Assembly (NCBI RefSeq): GCF_029714205.1
Contig: NZ_CP121648.1
Location: 1,860,001 to 1,924,000 of the forward strand
DNA length: 64,000 nt
Direction of reading: 5' to 3'
From: Methylobacterium sp. CB376
GTDB lineage: Bacteria; Pseudomonadota; Alphaproteobacteria; Rhizobiales; Beijerinckiaceae
A model generated the notes under the pieces. It was not told the origin of the DNA, ran no database searches, and saw only the letters and a list, made by a program, of their open reading frames with translations. How positions within the stretch are numbered: position 1 is the first letter of the stretch; each line of letters starts with the position of its first letter. Shown one piece after another: positions 62,418 through 64,000 of this stretch. The position numbers were made by a program, and so were the translations under genes.

Positions 62418-63329
62418 ATGAGCGTCGAGGTGATGGAGACCCCCGCCGCCGCGGCGCCGAGCGGCGCGCCGCCGCATCCCCTGCGGGAATTCTGGACCGC
62501 GTTCCGGGCCAATACCGGGGCGGTGATCGGGCTCGCGGTGATCGTGGCGGTGCTGCTGCTCGCCGCGCTCGCCGACGTGGTGGCGCCGCATTCGCCGACG
62601 CTCACCGACAACGCGATGTTCCTCAAGCCCCCCTTCTGGCAGCAGGGGGGCTCGCTCGCCTACCCGCTCGGCACGGACGCGATCGGGCGGGACATTCTCT
62701 CGCGGCTCATCCACGGGGCGCGGCTGTCGCTGGCCATCGGCATCGCGGTGGTGGGGCTCTCGATCCTGGTCGGCACCGCGCTCGGCCTCGCGGCGGGCTA
62801 TTTCCGCGGCATCGTCGACATCGCGATCATGCGGGTGATGGACATCATCCTGACCCTGCCGAGCCTGCTGCTCGCCATCGTCATCGTGGCGATCCTGGGC
62901 CCCGGCCTGATGAACGCGATGCTGGCGGTCGCCGTGGTGGTCCTGCCGCACTACGTGCGCATCGCCCGCGCGGCGGTGCTGGCGGAGGCCTCGCGCGACT
63001 ACGTCACCGCCGCGAAGGTCAGCGGGGCCGGCACGCTGCGGGTGATGCTCCGCGAGATCCTGCCGAACTGCGCCGCGCCGCTCATCGTGCAGGCCTCGCT
63101 CGGCATCTCGACCGCGATCCTCGACGCGGCGGCGCTCGGCTTCCTCGGCCTCGGCGCCCAGCCCCCGTCGCCCGAATGGGGCACGATGCTGGCCGATGCC
63201 CGCGAATTCGTCCTGCGCGCGTGGTGGGTCGTCACCTTCCCGGGGCTGATGATCCTGATCACCGTGCTGGCCTTCAACCTCCTGGGGGACGGGCTGCGCG
63301 ACGCCCTCGACCCCAAGCTGAAACGGTAG
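62418..63329 (+). CDS. dppC: Dipeptide ABC importer, permease DppC
   Basis: This 303-residue permease has a polar N-terminus, then a first helix ([25 protein letters not shown]) and five more. Family marks are [24 protein letters not shown], the EAA loop [27 protein letters not shown] and [24 protein letters not shown] 62418 is preceded by GGAGGAG. It lies 20 bp after dppB and 4 bp before dppD. Confidence 0.94.
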   Translation: MSVEVMETPAAAAPSGAPPHPLREFWTAFRANTGAVIGLAVIVAVLLLAALADVVAPHSPTLTDNAMFLKPPFWQQGGSLAYPLGTDAIGRDILSRLIHGARLSLAIGIAVVGLSILVGTALGLAAGYFRGIVDIAIMRVMDIILTLPSLLLAIVIVAILGPGLMNAMLAVAVVVLPHYVRIARAAVLAEASRDYVTAAKVSGAGTLRVMLREILPNCAAPLIVQASLGISTAILDAAALGFLGLGAQPPSPEWGTMLADAREFVLRAWWVVTFPGLMILITVLAFNLLGDGLRDALDPKLKR

Positions 63330-63333
63330 GCCC

Positions 63334-64000
63334 GTGTCCCTGCTCGAGATCGACAACCTCACCGTCGAGTTCCCCAGCGCGGGCGGCGTGATGCGCGCCG
63401 TCGAGGGCGTCTCGCTGCGCCTCGACCAGGGCGAGGTGCTGGGCGTCGTCGGCGAGTCGGGCTCCGGCAAGAGCGTGACCATGCTGGCGCTGATGGGCCT
63501 CGTCGGCTATCCGGGCCGGGTCCGCGCCGACGCCCTGCGCTTCGAGGGCCGCGACCTCCTCGGCCTCTCGTCCCGCGAGCGCCGGAAGCTCACCGGCAAG
63601 GACGTCGCGATGATCTTCCAGGAGCCGACGACGAGCCTGAACCCCTGCTTCACGATCGGGTTCCAGCTCGCCGAGACCCTGCGCCTGCACGAGGGGCTGG
63701 GCCGGCGCGCCGCCCGCGACCGGGCGGCGGAGCTGCTGGGACAGGTCGGCATCCCGGCCCCGGGCAGCCGGCTCGACGCCTATCCCCACCAGCTCTCGGG
63801 GGGCATGAACCAGCGGGTGATGATCGCCATGGCGATCGCCTGCAACCCGAAGCTCCTGATCGCCGACGAGCCGACCACCGCCCTCGACGTCACCATCCAG
63901 GCCCAGATCCTCGACCTGCTGCTCACCCTGCAGAGGGAGCGCGGCATGGCGCTCGTCCTCATCACCCACAACATGGGCGTCGTCGCCGAGACGGCGCAGC
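63334..64000 (+). CDS. dppD: Dipeptide ABC importer, ATP-binding protein DppD (cut by the window end)
   Basis: The first 222 residues of an Opp/Dpp-type ATPase are present, starting GTG 63334, 4 bp after dppC. Walker A is GESGSGKS, the Q-loop [11 protein letters not shown], the signature [15 protein letters not shown], Walker [13 protein letters not shown] and the H-loop ITHNMG. The C-terminal third, including the oligopeptide-specific cysteine region, lies beyond the window. A second ATPase (dppF) is expected next. Confidence 0.92.
   Translation, partial: MSLLEIDNLTVEFPSAGGVMRAVEGVSLRLDQGEVLGVVGESGSGKSVTMLALMGLVGYPGRVRADALRFEGRDLLGLSSRERRKLTGKDVAMIFQEPTTSLNPCFTIGFQLAETLRLHEGLGRRAARDRAAELLGQVGIPAPGSRLDAYPHQLSGGMNQRVMIAMAIACNPKLLIADEPTTALDVTIQAQILDLLLTLQRERGMALVLITHNMGVVAETAQ

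Overview
The window is very GC-rich (roughly 70-75 %) and densely coded. Gene content and protein style point to an alphaproteobacterium of the order Rhizobiales, most like Methylobacterium. The clues are a HutC/HutF-type histidine pathway, an HWE histidine kinase, Uma2-family genes, a SelW-like protein and PQQ-type sugar dehydrogenase. The genus is an inference from style, not from a marker gene. I see no rRNA, tRNA, CRISPR array, transposase or phage gene. Long antisense open frames are common, as expected at this GC content, and were left out.

Layout. 0-6 kb: a hypothetical gene, msrQ with a frameshift near its 3' end, an intact Uma2 gene followed by a decayed Uma2 copy, adenosine kinase, then ugpE-ugpC. 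6-16 kb: a family III CoA transferase with a ThDP enzyme, a reverse-strand creatininase/sterol-desaturase pair, ugpB-ugpA (the other half of the glycerol-3-phosphate importer), a PRC-barrel protein and glutaryl-CoA dehydrogenase. 16-24.5 kb: a GlxA-type regulator, then a complete histidine-utilisation locus (hutIHGU divergent from hutFC) with a HutC-like operator between the two arms. 24.5-34 kb: UDG-like protein, YbhN-like membrane protein, PhoR-like kinase, DUF1007 protein divergent from a CopA-type copper ATPase, a LOV-like PAS protein without the photoactive cysteine, PsuG and a universal-stress protein. 34-37.7 kb: a lower-GC pocket with three stacked hairpins and an unknown gene, then NudC, a HIT protein and a Popeye-like cyclic-nucleotide-binding membrane protein. 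37.9-42.7 kb: a tight five-gene cluster (two glycosyltransferases, nucleotidyltransferase, GNAT/BioF2-like transferase, methyltransferase) that looks like an uncharacterised glycan or glycoconjugate pathway. 43-53 kb: crcB, SelW-like protein with HWE kinase, thioesterase, two very small genes, amidase, PQQ-type dehydrogenase, cardiolipin synthase and an EEP phosphatase. 53-64 kb: a stand-alone murD, a frameshifted MAPEG gene, a catalase-family gene, an exonuclease, ligA, and a dipeptide ABC transporter (dppABC and a dppD cut by the window end).

Two dispersed repeat families stand out. Family 1 is bipartite: a hairpin whose first three bases are the TGA stop codon of the upstream gene, followed by a 69-bp unit. 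It lies at the 3' ends of five genes, always in the same orientation relative to the gene. Family 2 is an imperfect palindrome of about 46 bp seen five times in intergenic space near 6.1, 6.2, 47.4, 47.5 and 54.5 kb. The ugp operon is intact in gene content but split into two halves in swapped order about 5.7 kb apart.
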